DNA of 64,000 bases from Roseburia sp. (GTDB taxonomy: Bacteria; Bacillota; Clostridia; Lachnospirales; Lachnospiraceae): assembly GCA_022771695.1 (NCBI GenBank), contig JALEKJ010000057.1:62001-126000 (forward strand), written 5' to 3'. The notes beneath the pieces are model-generated. The model was not told where the DNA came from and ran no database searches. It was given only the letters and a program-made list of their open reading frames with translations. A program made the position numbers and the translations under genes. Shown piece after piece: positions 9,542 through 19,078 of the stretch. Every line of letters begins with the position of its first letter. Position 1 is the first letter of the stretch.

Positions 9542-10652
9542 GACGATGGAACAACTGCGGGATTCACGACTGCTGTTTGACAAAAAGATACCGGCGTTTG
9601 GATATTTTCTGATTCTTATCATAACAGCTTTTCTGGCGGGAGCGGTGATCTGGAGTATCAAAACACCGAAGATATACATGATTACTGCATACGGTACAGT
9701 CACAAGCTCTGATGCAAACTATGTCATGTCAGGCTATACGGGAGAAATCGGAGAGTGCAATATGCGAGAAGGGATGCTCGTGGAGGAAGGAGACATTCTT
9801 TTTACAATTAAGAGCACGGAATACAATCTTCAACAGAAGCAGTTAGAGGAAAACAGGGCTACATATGAAAAAAAAGTAGAACAATATCAACGACTGGTAG
9901 ATTCCATCAAGGATGATACCAATTATTTTGACGCATCTAATCCGGAGGATAATCTGTATTACAGCACGTTCGAGGCTTATAAATCCCAGATTGCACAGAA
10001 TGAATTAAATACGGATACCTATAAGGCATATGGCTATACCGATGAGCAGATAGCGTCAGAATTAGAGCGAAATCAAGGCAAAATTGACGAAATCTATTAT
10101 TCGGCACTTCAATCGGCAGAAAGCGCAATTTGGGATGCGAACACCCAGATAGAGGGCATAGATGCACAGCTTATGGCGATAAGCAGCGGACAGGCAGAAT
10201 ATGTCGTTCGCGCGACAGCTTCCGGAACCTTGCATTTACTGGCGGAATACAAGGCGGGAATGGTGGTACAGGCGACGGCTTCTGTTGCAACCATTACACC
10301 GGAAAATGCAAGAACGCTCATTGAGGCGTATGTATCAACAGCGGATATGGCGAGAATGCACGAGGGGGATACTGTGCAGATTGCCATTGACGGACTTTCC
10401 GAATCGATATATGGAAATATTACAGGAACCGTAACACAGATAGACAGCAATCTGACCGTGCAGGAGGGAAGTGACGGCAATTCCAATCAGGTGTTTCGGG
10501 TAAAAATCGTGCCGGATGTAACCTATCTTGTAAACCGGTCGGGGGATAAGGTGGATCTTGCGAACGGAATGACAGCACAGGCAAGAATTCAATATGACAA
10601 GGAAACTTATTGGAATTATATGCTGGAGAAATTAGGATTCAAAGCAAAGTAA
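9525..10652 (+). CDS. HlyD family secretion (membrane fusion) protein
   Basis: Single N-terminal TM; biotinyl-lipoyl-like YTGEIGECNMREGMLVEEGDILFTIKSTEY; barrel GTLHLLAEYKAGMVVQATASVATITPEN. Confidence 0.85.
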   Translation: MAKQIKTMEQLRDSRLLFDKKIPAFGYFLILIITAFLAGAVIWSIKTPKIYMITAYGTVTSSDANYVMSGYTGEIGECNMREGMLVEEGDILFTIKSTEYNLQQKQLEENRATYEKKVEQYQRLVDSIKDDTNYFDASNPEDNLYYSTFEAYKSQIAQNELNTDTYKAYGYTDEQIASELERNQGKIDEIYYSALQSAESAIWDANTQIEGIDAQLMAISSGQAEYVVRATASGTLHLLAEYKAGMVVQATASVATITPENARTLIEAYVSTADMARMHEGDTVQIAIDGLSESIYGNITGTVTQIDSNLTVQEGSDGNSNQVFRVKIVPDVTYLVNRSGDKVDLANGMTAQARIQYDKETYWNYMLEKLGFKAK

Positions 10653-10683
10653 GACAGTTACATAAATCAGGGGAAGCAGGAGA

Positions 10684-12183
10684 ATGGCAAAAAAGAAGGT
10701 AAAAATTCTGTGGGCGGCAGGATTTCTTATAATAATGAATATGACGTTCGTAAGCAGTGGAATGTGTGTGCATGCAGCAGAACTGAGTACGGAAATATCA
10801 GTGCAGCAGTCAGGCGGCCTGATAGAAAGTGAAGGTGTGGCGCCAGAAAGCACGGCTGAGTCTGGCGGTACAGGCGAGGGATTGTCAAGTGTGATGGTAA
10901 CGGAGCTTGATTTGGGAGCATATCAGGCGCGAATGACAGTGGGGGAGACGCAGCTTTTGACGGTGACTGCCGTTCCGACAAGTGTGACGGGCTGCGTTTA
11001 TACATTTACCTCCAGCGACACTGCGGTGGCAACGATAAATGGATTAGGACGCATTACGGCTTTGAAAGCCGGTACAACGACGATTACGGCAGCGTGCGGC
11101 AGTGTGACAGGTAGTTTTATGTTGACAGTGGAGGAAGAACAGACAGAGGAAATGATTCATGTAACTGACGTAGAGATTGCGGAGCATGAAAGTGAACTTG
11201 TTGTCGGTAAGACAATGAATCTCTCGGCGACGGTTGTTCCGTCGAATGCAACCAATGCACAGATGTCCTTCCGCTCCTCAGACAGCAGCATAGCGACGGT
11301 TACATCCACCGGAGAAGTAAAGGGGATTTCCAAAGGAAATGTGATTATTTATTGCTCGGCAGAATATGTCACAAAAGAAGTGCCGATTACGGTAAAAGTG
11401 GATACTACAAAAATAGAAATGAACAGCAGCTACGTAGTGCTTCGGCCGGGAAACAGCTTTTCATTAACAGCAACTGTAACGCCGCAGGAAGCAGAACAAC
11501 AGGTATCGTATCAATCTTCCAAGCCGGAGATTGCCACGGTGTCTTCGGAGGGAACCGTGACAGCGAAAAAGTGCGGAAGTACAAGCATCATTGTCTCAAA
11601 TGGAGATTCCAGTGTGGCGGTGTCTGTCATCGTCAATCAGACCGGAGGGAAAGAGCAGGCGACGGAGAAAGAGGAGACGGTTGAGGCAGGAGGTATTGTC
11701 TATCCGTTGCAGACAAGCGTTGCAGATACCCCTATTGTCACGGAGGACATGCTCAAATATTTTTATGAGAAAAAAGAAGTCCTGCAAATAAAAGGGACAG
11801 GTTACCTGCTAAAAATCGATGGGAATCAGATACGAAACTATGCGAATGAGTTGATAACTAAGATTGAGTTTCAAGAGGAAGCGGGGGGAACTACCTTTAT
11901 CCTGAATGAGGGAAAAGATTTGTGCGGTGCGGTGACGCTTTCACTTGAGAACGTACAGGGACGCTATCTGTATCTCTATAACGAGTCCAAGGAAAAGTAC
12001 GAAATTATTGAAACAGAAAATATGTCAGAACTGACGCTTACCACCGCCGGAAAGTACCTGATTACGGAGAAAAGTATTACAGCTCCGGAATGGAACATTT
12101 ATATGGCAGTGGGTGCGGGGGCAGCCATTGTTATTCTTCTTGTTTTATATGTTGGAATGAAAAAGAGATATTGGTTTTGGTAA
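10684..12183 (+). CDS. Secreted/membrane-anchored protein with several Ig-like (Big_2) domains
   Basis: Signal peptide; repeated TVGETQLLTVTAVPTSVTGCVYTFTSSDTAVATINGLGRITALKAGTTTITA-type units; C-terminal TM. Confidence 0.85.
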   Translation: MAKKKVKILWAAGFLIIMNMTFVSSGMCVHAAELSTEISVQQSGGLIESEGVAPESTAESGGTGEGLSSVMVTELDLGAYQARMTVGETQLLTVTAVPTSVTGCVYTFTSSDTAVATINGLGRITALKAGTTTITAACGSVTGSFMLTVEEEQTEEMIHVTDVEIAEHESELVVGKTMNLSATVVPSNATNAQMSFRSSDSSIATVTSTGEVKGISKGNVIIYCSAEYVTKEVPITVKVDTTKIEMNSSYVVLRPGNSFSLTATVTPQEAEQQVSYQSSKPEIATVSSEGTVTAKKCGSTSIIVSNGDSSVAVSVIVNQTGGKEQATEKEETVEAGGIVYPLQTSVADTPIVTEDMLKYFYEKKEVLQIKGTGYLLKIDGNQIRNYANELITKIEFQEEAGGTTFILNEGKDLCGAVTLSLENVQGRYLYLYNESKEKYEIIETENMSELTLTTAGKYLITEKSITAPEWNIYMAVGAGAAIVILLVLYVGMKKRYWFW

Positions 12184-12188
12184 GCGGA

Positions 12189-12342
12189 TGTAAAAAGCTT
12201 TTGCATAAATACTGGAACTGGTTGCAAACGGGGACAGAAAAAGGAGGATGACACAATGAAAATGTGTTATGCGAGGGCATTAGCAATGCCGAGTAGTTAT
12301 GCAGTAATGGATGAAGGTGAAATGACATATACGGAAGGAGGT
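12189..12342 (+). repeat. Conserved upstream element + leader-coding repeat, copy 3
   Basis: TGTAAAAAGCTTTTGCATAAATACTGGAACTGGTTGCAAACGGGGACAG... homologous to copies 1 and 2. Confidence 0.88.
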
Positions 12343-12636
12343 TCTATTACGCTCGGAATGTTAAAAACATTTACGGATAAAAGCGTATGCATGTATTGGG
12401 CAATGAAAGTAATTGACCATGGTTCCCTTAAAGGAATGACGTATCAACAGGCAGCAGAGGAAATATACGCACATGCATACGTGTATTATAACTTTCACCG
12501 GTTGCCGTCATTCATAAAAAATAATAGTGCGGCTCAATCGGTATATAATTCTGCAGCAGATGGAATATGTTTACAAGATAATGGTGATACACCAATAAGA
12601 AAAGCATTCTACGCTTCTGTGTGGGCGTTGTGTTAA
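12256..12636 (+). CDS. Double-glycine leader peptide precursor 3
   Basis: MKMCYARALAMPSSYAVMDEGEMTYTEGG leader; polar core unrelated to precursors 1 and 2. Confidence 0.78.
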   Translation: MKMCYARALAMPSSYAVMDEGEMTYTEGGSITLGMLKTFTDKSVCMYWAMKVIDHGSLKGMTYQQAAEEIYAHAYVYYNFHRLPSFIKNNSAAQSVYNSAADGICLQDNGDTPIRKAFYASVWALC

Positions 12637-12640
12637 TTTT

Positions 12641-12675
12641 GAGTAGAGGGAATATAATTCATATTCCCTCTACTC
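12641..12675 (+). other. Intercistronic hairpin after precursor 3
   Basis: GAGTAGAGGGAATAT-AATTC-ATATTCCCTCTACTC, perfect 15-bp stem, no U-run. Confidence 0.75.
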
Positions 12676-12703
12676 AACTGGTAAATAGGAGGATTAAATA
12701 GTA

Positions 12704-13378
12704 ATGAGAGGCTTAAGGTGGATAAAGATACTTTTAATAATACTATATCTGGTAATTGCGTTCGTGTTTATATGGAGCTTACTATCAGTAAAATTTTTTA
12801 AAGTAGGAAGCGAAAATTGTGGGATATTTTGGCTGTGTATTATTTTAGCAATTATCACGCCGATTGTCATGATTTTCTGGTTCCTTTGTAAAACAACAAA
12901 TAAGGGTGACATCTTGGGATTGATTGTGAGTTTGCCGGTACTACTGTGTGCAGCCGGAAGTGTAATATTATTTGTGCTGGGTGGAGGAATATGCTCTGTG
13001 ACGACAGATATCGCTGATTATGGAGAACTGGATGAGAGGGTCAAAAGACAGGTGGAGAGCGGAAACTATCCTTTCCCGGACAAGGTACCGGAACAGGCAT
13101 TAGATATAGAATATTCCTATTTTTATAGACAGACGCTAGATGACGAAGTGAAGATGACGTTGGCATATACACTTGAAGAAGAGGAGTTTGAAAAAGAGCG
13201 AAAACGGATAGAGGACACATACCTTATTGTGTCGGAAGAGAGAATAGAAAATACAGATTTTTACTTTACCGCAGTGTCAGAAAGAGTCATATTTGTTGCG
13301 TTTGATGAGGATAGGCACCGGATACTGTATGGTTATTTGGCGAATATGGGACAGGAAACATTGGAGGATTATTTGTAA
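12704..13378 (+). CDS. Membrane protein, putative immunity/accessory protein
   Basis: Three N-terminal TM segments, soluble C-terminal domain; follows precursor 3. Confidence 0.6.
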   Translation: MRGLRWIKILLIILYLVIAFVFIWSLLSVKFFKVGSENCGIFWLCIILAIITPIVMIFWFLCKTTNKGDILGLIVSLPVLLCAAGSVILFVLGGGICSVTTDIADYGELDERVKRQVESGNYPFPDKVPEQALDIEYSYFYRQTLDDEVKMTLAYTLEEEEFEKERKRIEDTYLIVSEERIENTDFYFTAVSERVIFVAFDEDRHRILYGYLANMGQETLEDYL

Positions 13379-13434
13379 CACGAAATGCTGTTTTCTTTGC
13401 GGTTAGTGTGTTAAGCTTAATTAGAAAGAGCGAT

Positions 13435-13469
13435 ATCCATCCATTGAAAGGCGTGGATGGATTTTTTTT
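13435..13469 (+). terminator. Rho-independent terminator
   Basis: ATCCATCCA ... TGGATGGAT TTTTTTT. Confidence 0.85.
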
Positions 13470-13527
13470 GTATCGAAAATTCATTTCGAGAGTCTTATAG
13501 TTAGAAACACAGAAAAGAGGAAAGCCG

Positions 13528-13686
13528 ATGCAGGAATTTGAAGAGCCATATCGCGAAATCTTTTGGATGCGGACGTTCGGAGAGTTGTCTTTTGCTGAGA
13601 TTGCTGCCATTCATAAGAAAAGTGAAAGCTGGGCAAGGGTGACTTATCACCGCGCGAAGATGAAAATCAAGGAGGAATTGAAATGA
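13528..13686 (+). CDS. Stand-alone sigma-70 region 4-like HTH (52 aa), truncated ECF sigma
   Basis: MQEFEEPYREIFWMRTFGELSFAEIAAIHKKSESWARVTYHRAKMKIKEELK; overlaps the next gene start (AAATGA). Confidence 0.7.
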   Translation: MQEFEEPYREIFWMRTFGELSFAEIAAIHKKSESWARVTYHRAKMKIKEELK

Positions 13687-14537
13687 AATATCCATGCAAT
13701 TTGATTCGAGATATCCTGCCGCTTTATCATGATGGGGTGGCAAGTGAGGAAAGTGTAGCAGCGGTAACAGAGCATTTAAATGAATGTAACGCATGTAAAG
13801 AATATTATAGCCAAATGTGCGGCTCGGATACCCTTGAGGCGGCCTATGACGAACAGATGGCAAGAAAGGCAGCGGATTCTTATAAAAGGGTGCAAAAAAA
13901 ATTAGTAAGGAAAATCGGAAAAGTGATTGGCGTCACAGTTGTTGTGGTGGTACTGCTGATAGCTGTTTTGTACGCGGCTCTTGTCGGATACCTGCATTTT
14001 TCTGCTGAGGCAACGAGGGAGATACATCGGGATATTCGGGAATATGCATACCTGGAGGACGGAAGCAATGTTCTGGAACTCTTTTCAGACGGGGGAGAAA
14101 CAGGTGAGTGTATTTGGCCGAAAGAAATTAAGAATAATATGGATGTACAGGACTATTTATTGGTTTATTATTGTCCGTGGGATTCTAATTATCTTGGATA
14201 CCTTACTGTTTCGTATGAGGAGGCAGAGTATGAAGCGGAAGAGAAACGCTTGACAGCATATCCTTCCACGGAATACATTGGCAATTATGGTGCCACAGGG
14301 TTTGCGCAGTATGAGGTACTTGCCATGGACGCAGGAGACTACGGCTTTGTCTATGCGCTTACGGATGGCAAAGAAACCATCATTTATGTGTTGATGATTT
14401 TTCCGGGATACGGTATGGACATAGACTACGAAGCGTACCTGCCAAAGGAATATCTGCCGGAGGGGCTTGATGCAGGCAAGGATAATCCGACCAGACAGAA
14501 GATGGTAGAACGGTTTGAGGAGACAAAAAACCGTTAA
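13683..14537 (+). CDS. zf-HC2-type anti-sigma-like membrane protein
   Basis: N-terminal HLNECNACKEYY zinc-finger-like motif, single TM, extracellular domain. Confidence 0.75.
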   Translation: MKYPCNLIRDILPLYHDGVASEESVAAVTEHLNECNACKEYYSQMCGSDTLEAAYDEQMARKAADSYKRVQKKLVRKIGKVIGVTVVVVVLLIAVLYAALVGYLHFSAEATREIHRDIREYAYLEDGSNVLELFSDGGETGECIWPKEIKNNMDVQDYLLVYYCPWDSNYLGYLTVSYEEAEYEAEEKRLTAYPSTEYIGNYGATGFAQYEVLAMDAGDYGFVYALTDGKETIIYVLMIFPGYGMDIDYEAYLPKEYLPEGLDAGKDNPTRQKMVERFEETKNR

Positions 14538-14633
14538 GCAGGTAACAGAGAATACATTATTTGTAAAAGAACAGCTTGGAATACTGGGCTGTTTTTTTGT
14601 GTGTAAAAGTTTTAGCACAATCCAAGCATTTAT

Positions 14634-14673
14634 TTTACACAAGTTTTACAAAAGCAGGCATTTGCATTTTACA
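14634..14673 (+). promoter_or_regulatory. PHO-box-like direct repeats upstream of pstS
   Basis: TTTACA at 14634 and 14645 (11-bp period) and again at 14668. Confidence 0.5.
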
Positions 14674-14762
14674 TTCATCCTTTAAAGTAGCATCTGTTAA
14701 CAGAAAAGAATAGAAGCGGAAAAAGAAGATTCCGCAGATGTGTAAAACATGGAGGATTAACA

Positions 14763-15740
14763 ATGAAAAAGAAAGTAATGTGTATGTTATTAACAGGAGT
14801 ATTAGCAGCAAGCATGCTTGTTGGATGTGGAAGCGATAGCGATGCGGCAACAGACGTGCCGGCAAACGATGGAGCGGAAGCAGAGGCAGATGCAGCAGCA
14901 GATGCAGAGACCGACGGAGCAGAAGCAGACGCGGCGGCAGAGGAAAGCGACTTCGATGCAGCCGAACTTATTTCCGTTTATTCCCGTGAGGATGGTTCCG
15001 GTACAAGAGGTGCATTCATCGAGTTGTTCGGTGTGGAGCAGAAGGACGAGAATGGTGAGAAAGTTGACTATACAACAGAAGAGGCAGTTATCACAAACAG
15101 CACTGATGTTATGCTCACATCTGTAGCAAGTGATACTTACGGTATCGGATATGTATCTCTTGGCTCCTTAAATGATACCGTTAAGGCTGTAAAAATTGAC
15201 GGGGCAGAGGCAACCGTAGAGAACATCAAGAGCGGTACTTACACCATCGCAAGACCGTTTAACATTGCTACTTGTGGAGAGGTAAGCGATGTTGCACAGG
15301 ACTTCATCAACTACATCATGAGTGCAGAGGGTCAGGCAGTGATTACAGAGAAAGGATATATCGGCTCAGACGATGCAGCACCGTTCGAGTCCAATGGAGC
15401 AGAGGGTAAGGTTGTCGTTGGTGGTTCTTCTTCCGTATCACCGGTTATGGAGAAATTGATTGAGGCTTACAAGGCAGTGAATGCAGGCGCAGAAATCGAG
15501 CTTCAGACAAGTGATTCAACCACAGGTATGACCGGTGCGGCAGATGGAACATTAGACATCGGTATGGCATCTCGTGAGTTAAAGGATACAGAGGTTGAGG
15601 CTGGACTTACCGGAACGCAGATTGCCATGGACGGTATCGCAGTTATCGTAAATCAGGAGAATCCGGTAGAAGACCTTTCTTCCGAAACAGTAAAGGGAAT
15701 CTTTACAGGTGAGCTTACAGGTTGGAATGAGCTGAACTAA
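14763..15740 (+). CDS. pstS: Phosphate ABC transporter substrate-binding lipoprotein (PstS), circularly permuted
   Basis: Lipobox LVGCG; ISVYSREDGSGTRGAF precedes VVVGGSSSVSPVMEKL...DIGMASRELKD; upstream of pstCAB. Confidence 0.92.
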   Translation: MKKKVMCMLLTGVLAASMLVGCGSDSDAATDVPANDGAEAEADAAADAETDGAEADAAAEESDFDAAELISVYSREDGSGTRGAFIELFGVEQKDENGEKVDYTTEEAVITNSTDVMLTSVASDTYGIGYVSLGSLNDTVKAVKIDGAEATVENIKSGTYTIARPFNIATCGEVSDVAQDFINYIMSAEGQAVITEKGYIGSDDAAPFESNGAEGKVVVGGSSSVSPVMEKLIEAYKAVNAGAEIELQTSDSTTGMTGAADGTLDIGMASRELKDTEVEAGLTGTQIAMDGIAVIVNQENPVEDLSSETVKGIFTGELTGWNELN

Positions 15741-15763
15741 GCAAACAACAAACATATATGTGC

Positions 15764-15798
15764 AAGGACCGGGGGAGTATTAGGCTCCTTCGGTCCTT
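15764..15798 (+). other. pstS-pstC intercistronic hairpin
   Basis: AAGGACCG...GGAG / CTCC...CGGTCCTT stem without a long T-run. Confidence 0.5.
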
Positions 15799-15810
15799 TC
15801 GGAGGTTTTA

Positions 15811-16659
15811 ATGAAAGTAAAAGAAAAAATAATGGAGTTTGTGTTTCTGCTTACCGCCATCGTTTCTGTCGTAGCGGTTGTGCTTATCTGCGTATTCCTT
15901 TTTGCAAACGGAATACCGGCGATGAAGGAAATCGGTTTTGCGGAATTCTTAACCGGCACGAAATGGAAGCCGGGCAATGACAAATACGGAATTTTCCCGA
16001 TGATACTCGGAAGTATTTATGTCACGGGAGGCGCACTAATCATCGGTGTGCCGGTTGGTGTGCTGATGTCAATTTTTTTGGCAAGATTCTGTCCTGCAAA
16101 ATTATATAAAGTACTAAAGCCGATTGTGGATTTGCTTGCAGGAATCCCGTCTATCGTATATGGATTCTTTGGACTTGTGGTATTGGTTCCACTAATCAGA
16201 GAACATTTTGACAGTCGAGGACAGAGCATTCTCTGCGCAGCGATTCTTCTTGGAATCATGATTCTGCCGACCATCATCGGAGCATCTGAGCCGACGATTC
16301 GGGCTGTCGATGAGAGCTATTATGAGGGAGCATTGGCGCTTGGAGCAACTCATGAGCGCAGTGTGTTCACAGTCATCGTACCGGCTGCAAAGTCCGGCAT
16401 TTTTGCAGCAATCGTGCTTGGCGTGGGTCGTGCATTGGGTGAGACGATGGCGGTCATGATGGTAGTGGGAAACCAACCGCGTGTGACGCACAATGTCTTA
16501 GAGGGGATTCGTACACTGACGACAAATATCGTTATGGAAATGGGATATGCGACGGATTTACACAGAGAAGCACTGATTGCAACAGGTGTTGTTCTGTTTG
16601 TATTTATTCTGATTATCAATCTTTGCTTTTCTTTGATTAAGAGAAGCGGAAAGGAGTAA
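15811..16659 (+). CDS. pstC: Phosphate ABC transporter permease PstC
   Basis: Permease motif and operon order. Confidence 0.95.
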   Translation: MKVKEKIMEFVFLLTAIVSVVAVVLICVFLFANGIPAMKEIGFAEFLTGTKWKPGNDKYGIFPMILGSIYVTGGALIIGVPVGVLMSIFLARFCPAKLYKVLKPIVDLLAGIPSIVYGFFGLVVLVPLIREHFDSRGQSILCAAILLGIMILPTIIGASEPTIRAVDESYYEGALALGATHERSVFTVIVPAAKSGIFAAIVLGVGRALGETMAVMMVVGNQPRVTHNVLEGIRTLTTNIVMEMGYATDLHREALIATGVVLFVFILIINLCFSLIKRSGKE

Positions 16660-16665
16660 GCGGCG

Positions 16666-17547
16666 ATGGAGAAAAATATTGTCCCAATAAACCGAATTTC
16701 GATGAAGGACCGCTTGAAATCTTACATAAAGCATCCGGGTTCACTCATTCTTTTGCTGCTTGTCTGCATCGCGGCAGTATTGACAGTTGTCACATTACTT
16801 TTTCTGGTTGGCTATATTTTGATTAATGGACTGCCTTATTTAAAACCGAGCCTGTTTGCCCTTAACTATAATTCTGACAACGTATCTATGCTTCCGGCAA
16901 TTATCAATACGGTTGAGATGGTACTCATGGCATTACTCCTCTCCGTACCGTTCGGAGTTGGTGCAGCTATCTACCTTGTAGAATATGCAAAGTCTGACAA
17001 TAAGCTGGTTGGCATCATACGTCTTACTGCAGAGACACTTACCGGTATTCCATCTATTATTTATGGACTTTTCGGTATGCTGTTCTTTGTAATTCAGTTG
17101 CATTGGAGCTATTCCATGATGGCGGGTGCTGCGACGCTTGCAATTATGGTACTTCCGACCATTATGCGAACAACCGAGGAAGCACTGCTCTGCGTGCCGA
17201 CCTCCTATCGGGAGGGCAGCTTTGGATTGGGAGCAGGAAAGCTGCGCACGATATTTAAAATCGTACTTCCGGCTGCAATGCCGGGAATTTTGTCCGGAGT
17301 CATTCTTTCAATCGGACGTATTGTCGGAGAAACGGCGGCGCTTATCTATACGGCAGGAACTATGACCGGTGTGGCAGGCCTTATGAACTCCGGACGTACG
17401 TTGGCGATTCATATGTATGTGCTTTCCAACGAAGGTTTACATAAAAATGAGGCAAACGCAACAGCGGTCGTATTGCTAATCATCGTTCTTATGATTAACG
17501 GATTGTCCTCCTTTGTGGCAAAGAAATTTGAGGCGACGAAAGCATAA
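16666..17547 (+). CDS. pstA: Phosphate ABC transporter permease PstA
   Basis: Permease motif [12 protein letters not shown], operon order. Confidence 0.95.
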   Translation: MEKNIVPINRISMKDRLKSYIKHPGSLILLLLVCIAAVLTVVTLLFLVGYILINGLPYLKPSLFALNYNSDNVSMLPAIINTVEMVLMALLLSVPFGVGAAIYLVEYAKSDNKLVGIIRLTAETLTGIPSIIYGLFGMLFFVIQLHWSYSMMAGAATLAIMVLPTIMRTTEEALLCVPTSYREGSFGLGAGKLRTIFKIVLPAAMPGILSGVILSIGRIVGETAALIYTAGTMTGVAGLMNSGRTLAIHMYVLSNEGLHKNEANATAVVLLIIVLMINGLSSFVAKKFEATKA

Positions 17548-17596
17548 AAAACAGATATCGGAAAAGAAGAATATCAGAGAAGAGAAAGGGATAGGA

Positions 17597-18349
17597 ATGG
17601 CAGAAAAATTTAAGATATCAAACCTAGATCTCTACTATGGAGATTTTCAGGCGTTAAAAAATATCAACATGAGTATACAGGAAAAGGAGATTACGGCATT
17701 CATCGGACCGTCCGGATGCGGAAAATCTACTTTTATCAAGTGCTTAAACCGTATGAATGACCTCGTGGAGGGCTGTAAGATTACCGGAGACATCCGCTTA
17801 GACGGCGAGGACATTTACAACGGTATGGATGTCAACCTGCTTCGGAAACGCGTCGGTATGGTATTTCAGAAACCGAATCCGTTCCCAATGAGCATTTATG
17901 ACAATATCGCTTACGGACCGCGGACGCACGGAATCCGTTCTAAAGCAAAATTAGATGAGATTGTGGAAAAATCCCTGCGCGATGCGGCAATCTGGGATGA
18001 GGTAAAGGACCGTTTGAAAAAGAGTGCGCTTGGCATGTCCGGCGGACAGCAGCAGCGTCTTTGCATTGCGAGGGCATTAGCGGTAGACCCGGAGGTAATC
18101 CTGATGGATGAGCCGACCTCCGCTTTGGATCCGATTTCCACATCGAAAATTGAGGATTTGGCAATCGAGCTGAAAAAGAAATATACGATTGTTATGGTGA
18201 CGCATAATATGCAGCAGGCAGTTCGTGTATCGGATAAGACGGTATTTTTCCTGTTGGGAGAGGTAATCGAGAGCGGCGAAACGGAAAAATTGTTCTCCGT
18301 TCCGCAGGATAAGAGAACCGAAGATTATATTACGGGAAGATTTGGGTGA
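17597..18349 (+). CDS. pstB: Phosphate ABC transporter ATP-binding protein PstB
   Basis: [56 protein letters not shown]. Confidence 0.97.
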   Translation: MAEKFKISNLDLYYGDFQALKNINMSIQEKEITAFIGPSGCGKSTFIKCLNRMNDLVEGCKITGDIRLDGEDIYNGMDVNLLRKRVGMVFQKPNPFPMSIYDNIAYGPRTHGIRSKAKLDEIVEKSLRDAAIWDEVKDRLKKSALGMSGGQQQRLCIARALAVDPEVILMDEPTSALDPISTSKIEDLAIELKKKYTIVMVTHNMQQAVRVSDKTVFFLLGEVIESGETEKLFSVPQDKRTEDYITGRFG

Positions 18350-18414
18350 TGCGAATGGCGCTCGGTTCGGGTAGAGCGAGAATCATCCATAAGTATAGAT
18401 TATAGGGAGGAAAT

Positions 18415-19068
18415 ATGAGAAACAGATTTGACAGACAGTTACTGGAACTTAACAATGAACTGATTCAGATGGGCAGCTTGATTGAGCGCGCAATCGAGAT
18501 GGGAATCTCCGGATTGGTTCGTCAGGATGTGGAAAAAGCCAAAAAGGCAATCGCGTTTGACACCGAAATTGATGAGCAGGAGAAGACGGTGGAAGCGCTT
18601 TGCATGAAGCTGCTCTTGCAGCAACAGCCGGTAGCAAAGGATCTTCGCCTGATTTCGGCAGCGCTTAAAATGATTACAGATATGGAGCGCATCGGTGACC
18701 ATGCGGCAGATATCTCCGAGATGACGATTTTGATGGCAGATTCCGCATATGTGCGGAGCGAAATCAATATTGACTTGGTTGAGAGTATGGCAAAGGAGAC
18801 GACCGACATGGTCATCAAGAGTGTAGACGCTTTTGTCAATAAGGATTTGGAACTGGCACGCAGTGTCATTGCACAGGATGATGTCGTGGATGACTTGTTT
18901 GCGGAATTCAAGCAGCAGCTAATCCGAAAAATTGGAGAGAATGTGCAAAATGGTGAGCAGGCGACCGATATGCTTCTTGTGGCAAAATACTTCGAGCGTA
19001 TCGGCGATCATGCAACGAATATTGCGGAGTGGGTCATCTATTCCATCACCGGCGAACATGAGGATTAG
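18415..19068 (+). CDS. phoU: Phosphate uptake regulator PhoU
   Basis: DMERIGDHAADI and YFERIGDHATNIAEWV repeats. Confidence 0.95.
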   Translation: MRNRFDRQLLELNNELIQMGSLIERAIEMGISGLVRQDVEKAKKAIAFDTEIDEQEKTVEALCMKLLLQQQPVAKDLRLISAALKMITDMERIGDHAADISEMTILMADSAYVRSEINIDLVESMAKETTDMVIKSVDAFVNKDLELARSVIAQDDVVDDLFAEFKQQLIRKIGENVQNGEQATDMLLVAKYFERIGDHATNIAEWVIYSITGEHED

Positions 19069-19078
19069 GGTACAGAAA

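Noticed and set aside
10130-11791. Same-strand alternative-frame ORFs inside HlyD and Big_2 genes
   Set aside because: Low-complexity Arg/Cys-rich shadow translations of the true frames.
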